Positions 44,201 to 54,269 of a stretch of DNA of 64,000 bases are shown in pieces. A program made the position numbers and the translations under genes. Below the pieces are notes generated by a model, which was given only the letters and a program-made list of their open reading frames with translations, was not told the origin of the DNA and did not search any database. Numbering within the stretch: the first letter of the stretch is position 1; the number at the start of each line of letters is the position of its first letter. Where the stretch lies: contig JAAALK010000079.1 of NCBI GenBank assembly GCA_019279435.1, positions 110,234,664 through 110,298,663 on the forward strand. The letters are read 5' to 3'. Origin of the DNA: Zizania palustris (lineage: Eukaryota > Streptophyta > Magnoliopsida > Poales > Poaceae).

Positions 44201-46676
44201 AACATTCAATAGCCTTCGGGCATGTGGCATCCGCCTTAACCCCGAAAAATGTATATTCGGAGCTAAGGCTGGAAAGTTGTTAGGGTACTTAGTTTCAAGC
44301 AGGGGAATTGAAGCTAGCCCTACTCAAATAACTGCGCTGCAGAAGATGGCTCCTCCGGAGAATATAAAGCAAGTGCAAAAGCTGACCGGACGTCTGGCCG
44401 CACTTAGCAGGTTTTTATCAAGGTCTGCGGAGAGAAGCTTGCCAATCTTTAAAGCTTTGAAAGGGTCCGAAGATTTTGCATGGACACCGGAGTGTCAGAA
44501 AAGCTTCGAAGATATTAAAGATTATCTCAGCAATCTTGCCACACTTACGGTGCCTATTGCGGACGAAACCCTACTTCTGTATCTTGCAGCCACAGGCTCA
44601 GCAGTCAGTGCAGTCCTTGTCAGAGAAGCTGATATCAATGGGAAGTTGGTTCAAAATCCTGTCTATTTTGTATCCGAAGCATTGTCAGGAGCGAAGACAA
44701 GATACTCCGAACTTGAGAAGTTCGTTTATGCTCTGATAATGGCTTCGAGGAAGCTAAGACATTATTTTTTGGCTCACAATGTAATTGTACCAACTTCGTA
44801 TCCTTTAGGAGATATGCTCCGAAGCAAAGATTCCACTGGAAGAATTGGAAAGTGGGCAGTAGAACTAGCACCCTTCGGCATATCTTTCCTGGCAAGGACA
44901 GCTATCAAATCTCAAGTCCTGGCAGACTTCGTAGCAGAGTGGACTCCACCTACGAAGTTGACTCCGGAGAAATCAGATGACGGAGTCTGGACTGTTTACT
45001 CCGATGGAGCTTTCCAAGCATCCGGAGCAGGTATTGGGGCAGTACTAATTTCTCCGTCAGGTCAAAGAGCAATGTACTCCGCAAGACTCAACTTTAAGTC
45101 TACCAATAATATAGCGGAGTACGAAGGAATATTATTGGGACTCCGGAAAGCACGTGCTCTAGGGGCTACAAGGATAATTATAAAAACAGATTCTCAGATA
45201 GTAGCAGGGCACGTAGATAAAAGTTTTCAAGTCCGACATCCACAGCTTGCAAAGTACTTGGAAGAAATTCGCAAGATCGAAGCACATTTCAAGGGTATTT
45301 CCATTCGGAGTATACCAAGAGCTGAAAACGTGCAAGCGGACATTTTAGCGAAGGCTGCTGCCGGAGCTGTGGATGTGCCTGACGAAGCTTTCTATGAGGA
45401 GCTCAATATACCTTCGGTGCCACAAGTTGCTTCTGCAGAGATTCTCTGCATTCCTAGTGCAGATTGGAAGGATTCAATCATAGAACCCTTGCAAGGAGGA
45501 ACAAATTTGCCCGAAGAGCCCCAATTGTCGAGATTAAAGCTCAGAGCAAGAAACTATCAGCTAATCAACGGTATATTATACAAGGCCGGAGTATGTTCCC
45601 CTCTACTCCGATGTATATCTCAAGCCGAAGGCCAAGAAATTCTTCGAGAAATTCACGAAGGCCTTTGTGGAAGTCATTTAGCCCCTAGAGCTCTGGCAGG
45701 GAAAACACTTCGCCAGGGGCTTTATTGGCCCACAATAACAGCTGATGCGGAGAGCTTGGTCCGCACTTGTCAAGGATGCCAGTGGATGGGTCGACGGAGT
45801 CATCGCCCACCAACAGCTCTTCAAGTCATTGCTCCGGTATGGCCTATGGCCAGATGGGGTATGGATCTAATTGGTCCCTTTCCGTTAGCAAAGGGAAATC
45901 TGAAGTTCGCAGTGGTAGCTATTGAGTATTTTTCTAAGTGGGTCGAAGCAGAGCCCTTAACAGCTATCACTTCGAATAATGTCCAAAAATTCTTCTGGAA
46001 AAACATTATTTGCCGGTTCGGAGTGCCTAGATATCTCACAGTTGATAATGGAACACAGTTCGACGCAGAACCCTTCAGGAAGTTTTGCGAAGACCTAGGC
46101 ATTCAATTATGTTTTGCTGCAGTGAGACATCCTCAGTCAAATGGAGCAGTTGAGCGAGCCAATGGAAATATATTATCAGGGCTAAATCGAAGAATAGTAG
46201 GGCTATCAAAGGGACTGTGGACCGAAGAGCTTCCGAAGATTCTGTGGTCCATTCGGACTACGCAAACAAGGTCCACAGGTTTTACTCCGTTCAGACTACT
46301 ATTCGGAGATGAAGCTATGACTCCAACGGAGCTCAAAGGAGGATCACTTCGCAGCACCGAACCAGACATAGAAGAAGAAAGACAAGCTTCGTTAGATTTG
46401 TCAGAAGAGACAAGGCTTCGAGCTGTAGCTAATTTATCAAAGTATCATCAGCAGACGAAGACTTGGTATGACCCGAAGGTTAAGCTCAGCGAGTTAAGAC
46501 CGGGTCATCTTGTTCTACGAAGCATTATAGCACCAGGGAAGTTAGGCAATAAATGGGAAGGTCCATATCTAATCGTCCGCTCGGGGCGCCCTGGTTCATT
46601 TAAATTAGCTAATTTAGAAGGTGAAGAGTTAGCACATACTTGGCATGCGGAGCACCTAAAGCGATACTTCGCATAA
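41280..46676 (+). CDS. Gag-pol polyprotein of Tat-2
   Basis: 1798 codons without a stop, starting ATG 62 bp after the LTR. Order: gag core (about 150-330), nucleocapsid-like Cys/His (CCIHGENRSHATDTC), protease (DGGSS about 575), RT (about 820-1000; YMDD 954-957), catalytically degenerate RNase H (LYLAAT instead of the TDAS-type motif), archaeal-type RNase H (YSDGAFQASG about 1241; STNNIAEYEGIL; KTDSQ), and integrase (HHCC from about 1458; D about 1527, D about 1588, E about 1625). It ends at AEHLKRYFA with no chromodomain. Gag and pol are in one frame, so they are presumably made as one precursor. It differs from Tat-1 at scattered residues, mostly in the N-terminal 130. Confidence 0.97.
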   Translation: MPPKRSAPRNPTRRSSRISGELPFDTVEVGGPSTVPPPQTPQGASIPRGYETSPPTPSTLRPPGATLPPSIPIGTDHTSSQDPEGPSGGDEDSPGDMATQMANLQAEVARWRQEAANRLRPQATPAIPEVHEDDDLDYPEAPENASYDDESPLHPELQKVRFDPRFKASKLSKYAGDEDPSEFARSYALAIEASGGDRETMAKCFPLALEGVALRWFWSLKPGSITSWVQLKKKFISNFQGTFVPPMSTGSLFQVKQLPGETLRQYFKRFAHTKSQIRGLSTSSVVDAAREGVSHKGLLDKLHRKSITTVSQLMSYFEEYSKSEEGWLRRTTATSTVLTEVKAEVKTSASPQEPVPEVQHDKRRGQKHPRSEVLNIAPPQKFAPRAPQSAGNKSSGWRPPGKTAGKGQTLFCCIHGENRSHATDTCKAILTLRGEYLERTSGRGSTDRSPAAAVRSEPVQAVARIENLDAARHPPVANVMPPPKQEEGQDRGKRVVLPISGGGTLGSMSKRQRREYVREVGHIGTSSSAAAMPEWSHVPISFSAEDAAGIKFPHADPLVITADIAGTEVRRVLIDGGSSADIIFVQAFDQLCISRKHLLPAARPLQGFAGPPLEALGQIGLEVTFGEGLLARTEEVIFDVVDAPYAYNVIFGRGMLNQFGAVAHHNYLCIKMPTQSGVLTVFGDQAIARRAEYGHGPPLDPRQVNNVQENGEIFSASSEASKKSFPRPSPEGEIATKIIVKDGKEYTFQFGKDLPPEVATSLEKVVGENLDVFAWSDEDITGVDRDIIEHSLLVNPKARPVRQGLRKMSAERAALAKDEVEKLLKAGIIREVAHTEWLANPVFVRKKSSGKWRMCIDFTSLNKACPRDPYPMPRIDQLVDSTAGSELLSFLDAYSGYHQIWLKREDEIKTSFVTPSGVFCYVRMPFGLRNAGATFSRLVAKALGHQLGRNVEAYMDDIVIKSALKHQHSLDLAETFNSLRACGIRLNPEKCIFGAKAGKLLGYLVSSRGIEASPTQITALQKMAPPENIKQVQKLTGRLAALSRFLSRSAERSLPIFKALKGSEDFAWTPECQKSFEDIKDYLSNLATLTVPIADETLLLYLAATGSAVSAVLVREADINGKLVQNPVYFVSEALSGAKTRYSELEKFVYALIMASRKLRHYFLAHNVIVPTSYPLGDMLRSKDSTGRIGKWAVELAPFGISFLARTAIKSQVLADFVAEWTPPTKLTPEKSDDGVWTVYSDGAFQASGAGIGAVLISPSGQRAMYSARLNFKSTNNIAEYEGILLGLRKARALGATRIIIKTDSQIVAGHVDKSFQVRHPQLAKYLEEIRKIEAHFKGISIRSIPRAENVQADILAKAAAGAVDVPDEAFYEELNIPSVPQVASAEILCIPSADWKDSIIEPLQGGTNLPEEPQLSRLKLRARNYQLINGILYKAGVCSPLLRCISQAEGQEILREIHEGLCGSHLAPRALAGKTLRQGLYWPTITADAESLVRTCQGCQWMGRRSHRPPTALQVIAPVWPMARWGMDLIGPFPLAKGNLKFAVVAIEYFSKWVEAEPLTAITSNNVQKFFWKNIICRFGVPRYLTVDNGTQFDAEPFRKFCEDLGIQLCFAAVRHPQSNGAVERANGNILSGLNRRIVGLSKGLWTEELPKILWSIRTTQTRSTGFTPFRLLFGDEAMTPTELKGGSLRSTEPDIEEERQASLDLSEETRLRAVANLSKYHQQTKTWYDPKVKLSELRPGHLVLRSIIAPGKLGNKWEGPYLIVRSGRPGSFKLANLEGEELAHTWHAEHLKRYFA

Positions 46677-46849
46677 GGGCTCCTTGTAATTCGCTTGTAA
46701 TCACTTCTAAATTAATAAAGCATACATTCTGTAGCGTGCCTTCCCCTTGACGCTCCTAGTCTCCCGAGCGGACGCGCTGGGACAGAAGTCGTTCGAGAGG
46801 GAAGTGTATTAAGCAGAGCTGTATTTCCGGACTTCGAACCCTTAAAGTC

Positions 46850-47235
46850 GAAGCCTCCGGCGTGGGGGCTGACATAATCCGGAGCCCAGGCCCACGGCTT
46901 GTAGGCATCCGTAAAAGAGCCCAAAACCACACTCTACGGAGTCCAAGCTTCGGCTGGTAGACTTCCGTAAAAAGAGCCGAAGGTGGCCAAAATCTGCGGA
47001 GTCCAAGCTGCAGCTTGTCAGACTTCCGTAAAAAGAGCCGAAGGTGGCCAAATTCTGCGAAGTCCAAGCTCCGGCTGGTAGACTTCTGCAAAAAAGAGCC
47101 CAAGTGGCCAAATTCTGCGAAGTCCAAGCTCCGGCTGGTAGACTTCTGCAAAAATAGCCGAAAGTGGCTACAATTTCTGCCAAATCCAAGCTCCGGCTGG
47201 TAGATTTCTGCAAAAAACAGCTGAAGATGGCTAAA
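46850..47235. repeat. About 60-bp tandem repeats between converging genes (Tat-2)
   Basis: The Tat-2 counterpart of 8420-8830, in the opposite orientation: about six units with AGCCGAAGGTGGCC and CCAAGCTYCGGCTGGTAGAC. It lies between the gag-pol stop (46676) and the antisense stop (47604). Confidence 0.9.
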
Positions 47236-47603
47236 GCAAAACAGCATTTAAGCCATGAGCTTCGAATGACTGTTCATATGCGTCCAAAGTGACAAAAATT
47301 TTTAAGACATTAAAAGTGTCATGGAAGTTATCTCGATTGATTTCTTTCATAAAATAAACAAAGGTACCAAGTTACCATTTTTCTGACTACAAATAGTCGA
47401 AGACATTTCATAAGATTTTAAAAGATCTTTAAATGACAGAGGGGCTCCGAACCCCCAAAAAATTGTACTCCGAAGTTTTTTCTTTGCGCATAACCATCTT
47501 CGAATACAGTTCGAAGTTGCTTATACCCAAAGAGGGGCTAGTAAATATGGAGACAATTTTAAATCGGCATTCATTATCAAAACAAATGTATTTACAAATT
47601 ACA
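47236..47603. other. 3' spacer of the Tat-2 antisense gene
   Basis: AT-rich spacer matching 8054-8419 of Tat-1 in reverse. No coding signal; probable 3' untranslated and polyadenylation region of the antisense gene. Confidence 0.5.
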
Positions 47604-50600
47604 TTATGAAAAATTGGTATCTATACCAAGAAGGAATCGGAGACCTCTTCGGTCCCGAGAGCTAGGGGTGGAACGACTAGTTCCAACATCGGAAGTTCTA
47701 AGAACTTTACGTTTAACTCTCTTCCTCCCCTTCGAAGCTCTAAAATCCTTCTGCTCTTGTTGAAGCTCGGCCCAAGTTCGAAGCCGTTCGGGGCTTCTCT
47801 CCCAGCTTCTAAGATCTTCAGATCTCTTATTTTGGGCTTCACCTTCGTCTTCGGACCACTTAGTGTCTTCAGAAGACGAGGTGTTTGCGTCGCTCTCCTT
47901 ATCTTCCTCTTTAATATAAGACATTATGTCTTTGATTACTTCGGGCGCAATAACGCCGGAGTCATCACGAGGGATAAGGAATCGAGGACGTTTATAACTC
48001 TTGAGAAGTTCGAAGGTGTTCCATAGTGAGCGAAGTTCGCTATTAAGTTCTAACACTTCGACATCTTCCACAAGAGGCAAAGCCTAAAAATATGACAAAC
48101 AAGATTTTCATTGATAAAAATTTACAAACATCAACTTTACATAATCAAAAAATCCTAAAAAATCCTAAACCTGCGGATTCGGAGGAGGCTGACTGCTCGA
48201 AGCTTGACTCCGAACTTGCTTTTGGCGTTGGCCTTCGTCAATCCAAGCCTTGATCGCAGATCGACCTTCGGCTCTCCATGAAGTCTGGAAGGCTCGCCAA
48301 GCAACAGCTACGCCTTCGGAAGGTTTTAAAAGTCGGTCGTCGTCGAAGGTGATGGAGCCCTGTGCGCTCGGAGTGATGGATCGGCCCAAATCCTCGTAGT
48401 AGCGAAGTATTCCAAGGGCAGACACTTGTCCGGAGAGTTCTCCGTAACGTATGCCTGCCGTCTTCATTTGCTTCGCTGCTCCTTGGATCCTTTTTAGTCG
48501 GCGCAGCAGAGTTACATTGTCATCCGAAGGTAGTGATCCAGTAGTACCGAAGTACTCCAAGACACTTAACATCTGTTCGATGACCTCCGAAGCCACCTTC
48601 TCAGACTTAACCTTTTCTTCGATGAGTACATCCTTGGCCGAAGTCGTTTCAGCTAAAACTCCGGAGATTCTAGCGTTCTCCGTAGCTAAAGCATTCTTTT
48701 GAGTTAGGAGCTGGCCAGCCTCTTCTTGCAGCCTTACAAGTGCGGAGCCCTTCGCAGCATCCTCCGTCCGCAGTCTTTCAATCTCTGCTCGAAGCACAAC
48801 TCTTTCTGCTTCGAGCTCTTTCCTTGCAGCTTCCAAACTTTGCCTAGCCCTTCGCTCTGCTGTTATTACATTGTCCATTTGAGATACTCGACCTTCGGAG
48901 AAGCTAAGATTTCTTTGAAGAGTTTCATTCTCTTCTCGAAGTTGAGCAATTTCATTTTCATTCGACAAAGCTGCAGCGCGGGCTAAGACTGCTTGCTAAG
49001 AAAAAGAAAAACTGGAATAAGAAATTATTCATATATAATTCATTATTTAGTTCGAAGATGCTTTATACCTGATAAGCTGCTCTTTCCACAGCAAGGTTAA
49101 GCTCCGAACCCTTCACTCTGCTTAAGCGGGCCACCAGTTCTGTTTCCCCGACTTGACGACTGGCTTCACCCAAAGGTTTAACCAAAGTCCCAAGTCCGGT
49201 TTTCTCCTCCAAAAAAGGAGTTATGAGAGGAAGCAGTTTTGCAGCTTTCTGGTCAGCCCTGCTTAGCGAAGGTCCGGAGGTCTCTTCCGAGGCCCTTGGA
49301 ACTTCAGAAGATGGCCCCCCCTCAGTTGATTCACTTTCGTCCGTTGATTCAGACGAAGTCGATCCTTGAGCTGGTAGGGGCTCGATGTGTCTTTTCCCTC
49401 TTCCAGGCCCCGGTAGAGCAACTCCCGGTTGCGGCCCCGAAGCTGTCGAAGGTCGTAGAGTTGTATCTTCGAGGGATACTTCGACAACAGGGGGCTCTGA
49501 AAAACCAAAAATATTACACAGTGTATAATTTTACAAAAATTGATAAGAATTAAGTAAAATTTACCTTCAATATTCTCTGGAATATCGATCACCGGACTGA
49601 TCGGGGGATCATAAGTGTAGTCCTCATCCGAATCAGCCGCTAAATCTTGGGCTACAGGAGCATCGTCCTGAAGAGCCCTTGTTACTTCTTCAAGAATCGA
49701 AGCCATAGTGACTTCGACTCCCTCTTCATCCACCGGAACTCCGGCCTGAGTTGTGTCTTCCTGAACTACCGAAGTCATTGGTTGATCAACATTGTCTCCT
49801 GACTCCGGTATGTTCGCAGGCACTTCGGCCTCATTCACACCCATAGGGGCTTCGTTTTGTTCTCCCTGGGTATCCGGAGCTCTTACTTCTTCGATGTTGG
49901 CTTGAGGCTCCGGAATACCTGCATTGTCTTCAATATGAATACTTTGTTGAGAGGCATCTTCGTTAATTAATCTTGCTAGTAAAGTACCTTCGTCTTCTTT
50001 AGAGCTAGAAACCGAAGCTCTTGAGCTCGAAGGTGCGAGGTTTTTCGGCTTCCGAGCCACCTTCTTCGTCGGAGTTTTTGCGGAGCTAGAGGCTCCAGCT
50101 TCGGCTACTCTCTTCTTGGGTCCTTTCTCTTGAGGCACCCAGTCCATCAGAGGGGGCGGAGTTAACTCCAACATTCCCCATACTCTGTTAAAACGCTCCC
50201 AACTTCCGACTAATTTGATTCGCCATTCCTTTTCTGACGGAGTTGGAGCACCCAAGATCTTCTCCGAAGCCCTTATAATTTGCTCCGAAGTAATAGGGGC
50301 TGAAGAAGCTAAAAAATAATAACTCAAGTTAATCTTTCTTCGAAGTAAATATGTATTATGCATGTTGGTTTCGAAGTTACCTGCAGGGCTCGAAGTATAG
50401 TTTATCTTGCGGAGACCGCCTTCCGAGTCATCTTCGAAGGCGATAGGCCAGTTGGCCATCAACGGAGAAATTTGAAGTCCGATGAACTCTTCGGCTAAAT
50501 CCCGCATGCTCAACCTTTTGCTGATTTTCTGAAGCAAGTTAAGGCGAGCTTCGAGTTGGCCTTCGTCAGGTTGCACTAAGGCTTCTTTCCGGAACTGAAT

Positions 50601-51326
50601 TTCCTTGAGGGGACCAGCCAGAGGATTACCCACTCCAACTTCGGCATAAAACCACCTTAGCACCCAATCGGTGTACCATCTGGCATTGGTGGCCTTAGCA
50701 GGAAACTGAAGGGCGTATTCATCTCGGAGCCTAAAGTTGATGCTACCGAAGGATACCACTACTTTTTCACCTCCAGGGCCTACGAAGGTTTTTGGTTGGC
50801 ATGTAGCCCTATGTAATGCAGCGAAGATCTCTGCCCTTCCTTCACACCCTTCGGCCCTCAGCGCCCATTCGAAGATAGCCAGTCTAGCTACCGCATTCGG
50901 AGATAATTGAGGGAGGGTTACGTGGAACAGATCCAGTACCTCCGCCAGGAAGTCCACTGCAGGAAGGCCCAAGCCAGCTTCGAAGAAGGCTTCGAATACC
51001 ACTACTTCTCCGGGTCTTGGCGCTGGAATCATCTCTTTGCCTGGCTTCCGAATCATAACTCCATTACTGATTCTTCCTCCCGCTGCGATTGCCAATGACT
51101 CTCTTTTGCAGGTAGAAGCCCCCAACTGGAAAGACTGATCCAAATACTTTGTCGATGGCGGGCACAGACCTTGGTCTTCGGTGATTTGGGGATTTCTCCC
51201 CCCTGTCGCCATGGACATTGTCGCCTGCCTCGAAGATGCCGCCGCCAATGTTGCCGCCGCTGCTGCTGCGGCTGCCTGCTGCTGAGCCAAGGTCGAAGGC
51301 GGCGCGGATCCTTTGGTCTTCACCAT
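47604..51326 (-). CDS. Spliced antisense gene of Tat-2 (Transposase_28-like, coiled coil)
   Basis: Minus-strand exons 50381-51326, 49565-50308, 49069-49496, 48171-48995 and 47604-48083. The four introns (68-87 bp, GT...AG) join in frame to 1141 codons, giving 1140 residues. Residues 1-60 are Ala/Gln-rich. About 110-230 resembles Transposase_28 (LPAVDFLAEVLDLFHVTLPQ). A conserved block, NARWYTDWVLRWFYAEVG, follows near 220. About 390-700 is acidic and Ser/Pro-rich. Exon 4 is a long coiled coil (RKELEAERVVLRAEIERL), and exon 5 ends with a basic, NLS-like tail (KGRKRVKRKV). The same exon plan holds in Tat-1 and in decayed Tat-0, so the gene has been kept through element divergence. Its role is unknown; nuclear localisation is inference only. 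Confidence 0.8.
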
Positions 51327-51466
51327 CGCGATTGCCGGATCAACTTGAGAGAACGGGAACTAGGGCTCAAGAACTCGAGAACTAGGGCTCAAGAACTCAA
51401 GAACTCAAAAGGCTTTTGACTGGGAGCGAGCGGTGAAAAGGTAATCGAGTAAGTTCCAGAGTTCTT

Positions 51467-51474
51467 TATTTATA
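51467..51474 (-). promoter_or_regulatory. TATA box of the Tat-2 antisense gene
   Basis: TATAAATA on minus, about 145 bp upstream of the ATG at 51326. It lies outside the LTR, so the gene appears to have its own promoter in the spacer between PPT and ATG. Confidence 0.6.
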
Positions 51475-51793
51475 ACCCAAAACTTTCCGTTTGTTACCGT
51501 TTGGGCTCCGCCCTTTCGCATTCCCGCCTGTTATTTTCCTCCGAAAATAACGCCTCATATAACTCCGTTAGAACAGGAACTAACGGTTATATTTTCTAAG
51601 TCTAAAAAGACTTTCGAACTTCCTGAGTCAGTTCTAAGATAGTTCGAAAAGTAATTACTTTATGACTGATTCGAAGTTCATATCTTCATGTATTTCGGAG
51701 ATAAAACAAAAATTAATAACCCCTATGATTAGCTATCTTTTCTTTCCGTATACTGCTCTCCTAACATTACAGGCTAAACGGAGAAGCGTATTC

Positions 51794-51803
51794 GAGGGGC
51801 TAC
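51794..51803 (+). other. Polypurine tract of Tat-2
   Basis: GAGGGGCTAC directly before the 3' LTR. Confidence 0.8.
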
Positions 51804-52299
51804 TGTTGGGGGAAAATATCCCATCTTCGGGGTTATTGCCAAAGCAACATGAAGACAGTCAACCAGTTCGAAGATAGTCCGAAGATCATCTTCGAAGGCA
51901 GCTTGGAACTTCGTTCGGAGTCCGAAGACTGGCGTTGGTTCGAAGTATATCTTCGAACCAAAGCCTTCCAGGATCTTTTCTGCCAGCTAAGATGGAAGAC
52001 TTATCTTCTATCCTATTAGATTAGTCTTTTACCATTTTAGCCCTATTAAGGAAACCAAATAGTTTCCTTAATGTCGGTTGTAATAGAGGGGTAAATAGGT
52101 CTTTTCCTTAATGTTTGGGCCTATAAATACCCCCCATTTTACCCTGTAATACGGACCGATTACAAGTGAATCAATACACACTTTCGAACTATTCTAAGCT
52201 ATTATCCTTTTGGAGGCTTAGAACAGTTTGCTTCGCAAACACTTCGTTTGTTAGTTTCTTTTCTACAGAAACCTGTTAGCGTAATCTTTTACGCCAACA
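51804..52299 (+). repeat. 3' LTR of Tat-2
   Basis: 496 bp, read as identical to 40722-41217, followed by the ATGAC duplication. Confidence 0.97.
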
Positions 52300-53980
52300 A
52301 TGACCAAAAAGCCTTGTCCTGGATCTCGCTACTGGCTTCGTTCTTGGAGCAGCGGACAGGGCTCCGAACCCTCCTGGAACCTTTGGCTGAAAAGAGCCAA
52401 GAGGTTGTGAACTCCGAGCTGGTCTCCGTTTTGAGCGAGGCTAGCGGATCGGAGCTCGACTTAGCCCTCGAAAGGGCTACCCTCCAGGTATGCAACAAAC
52501 ATAAAGCATATTTACTTAATGGAAATTACATCATACTTACTTTGCTTTTTGCAGCAATTCGTCCTTGCTAGAGCAGCAGCAACTTCCAATGAGTTTGAAA
52601 CCAATCGGCTCAAACGGAAGGTTATGGCGCTTCAAAGGGCCCTCAAGGGCTCCGAAGATAAATCTCTGCAATTGGAGGAAGAGCTCCTCGAGGAGAAGAG
52701 GGCCAAGGCCATAGTAGAGGAAGCACTCCGAACAGAGTAGGAGACTTGTGCCAGACTTGCCTCTTCGATAGAAGAAATCCAAGCGGAGCACACGGTGTTG
52801 AGGGATGAGATTGAAAAACTTCGTGCAGCGGAGGCGACTTCTAGAGCTAAACTCGTAGAGCTATGAGGGTCGCTTAACCAAGCGCTGGTCCAGAAGAATT
52901 ACTTAATATCGAAGATAGCCGAAATCTCCTCCGTTGCCACCGAATTGACAAAGGCCGAGAAGAGGCACAACTTGGCAGCTGATCAAACCATGGACACCCT
53001 CAGGGGAATTCTAGAGTACTTTGGCATGGTGTGCCCATCTTCTTTAGCTGCGACGGATGAACCCCTTGACTGAAATCTTAAGATGATCCAAGCGGTGGCC
53101 AAGATGATGAAAGGCTCCGGGACCCGCTATGGAGAGATCTTCGGGCAAGTAGCCGGGATTGGAGTCCTTCGACACCTCGAAGCCGTTGGGGTCTCTATTG
53201 CTCTGGTGATAGGTTCATCACCATCACGCTTATCTGACGAAGGCTTACTATGCCCATCACTGGACGTGGCTTCGGCTTGAGAAGCCTTCCGGGCGACCTA
53301 GAAAGCAGATAATGAAGCTGCGGCTAAGGCTTGGATCGATGAAGCTCATTTGCAGAGGCTAGCTCAGACAAAGCCTCCAGCTCCAACTCCGCCTCCTGAC
53401 CCGAAGGTCTAGCCTCTAGGACACTTAATTATGTACAAGAGATCTTGTAATGTTCTTATTTTAATGATTGAAAAGTTTATAAATGAAAAGTTTTCGCTTG
53501 AATGTTTGTTTTTAGGTTTTGTTATATGCCTCAGATCCTGACCTCGAGGTATTAGAGCTCAATGAAGGGCTTCGCCAACAATGGGCTATCCTTGAAAGCT
53601 TGAGGCCTTACAGGCGCTCACGATTTTCCGTTCCTCGAGGGGAGCAAGGGGAAATAGCACCCGATGTGTGTAGTGAAGTTCTTTCTTATATTAAAGAAGA
53701 GGATAAGATAGTAGAATCTTCATGCTTAGAGTATGTAGATTGGTCTGACTCAGAGTACCAAGTCGAAGACCCAACGGAGGCTAGCTCCGAACAACTTCTA
53801 ACCTAGGCCGAACTTCAAGAAGAATAGAAAAAGCTGAGGGCTTCGAAGAAGAATGGCACTCGGACCAAAAGAAAGGTTTTGAGAACTCCAAGCTCTGAAG
53901 ACCGAAATAGTCCCAGGGGTAGCTCTAGAGGTCGGAGGGGTCTCCGCTTTTATTTAGGTTTAGATAATAATTTTTCTTAA
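52300..53980 (+). pseudogene. Tat-0 antisense gene, 3' exons (decayed)
   Basis: Continues from 40721 after Tat-2: rest of exon 3 to about 52486 (LLASFLEQRTGLRTLLEPL), an intron to about 52555 with TTTTTTGCAG, exon 4 about 52556-53411 (coiled coil; stop codons TAG near 52738, TGA near 52863, and others), then an intron and exon 5 from about 53518 (LEVLELNEGLRQQW) to about 53980. The exon order equals that of Tat-2. Confidence 0.82.
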
Positions 53981-54269
53981 TCACGATAATTGTAATATGA
54001 TTATCACTTGATTGTGCCTTACTCCCCTGCCCCTCCTTGTGGGCGGGGGACCATACGTAATGCGATAAGGTCCATCAGACACAATGCTTGGTATAATAAA
54101 AAATGGTGCTTCGCAAACAGTACTTGGTAATCATGAATTGGACTCTTTCATAGAGTTCTTCGAACTGTACATTCGTATTATGATGTTTATAATCTTGGAG
54201 CTTCGAGCTTATACCTGGGAGCTCTAAAATCGGTCACTTAGGACTTATAAAGTGTTTCATTTGGCCGAA
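53981..54269. other. Spacer after the Tat-0 antisense gene
   Basis: AT-rich, equivalent to the 3' spacers of Tat-1 and Tat-2; nothing coding seen. Confidence 0.4.

Larger units (their letters stand above)
40722..52299 (+). mobile_element. Tat-2: complete, very young Tat-lineage retrotransposon
   Basis: 11,578 bp, plus orientation, flanked by ATGAC (40717-40721 and 52300-52304), inside exon 3 of the Tat-0 antisense gene. Layout: 5' LTR, PBS, gag-pol (41280-46676), tandem repeats, antisense gene (47604-51326, minus), PPT, 3' LTR. I saw no difference between its two 496-bp LTRs, so insertion was very recent. The coding body is nearly the same as in Tat-1, but the U3 parts of the LTRs differ clearly, so the two belong to sister subfamilies. 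Both genes read intact. Confidence 0.97.
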
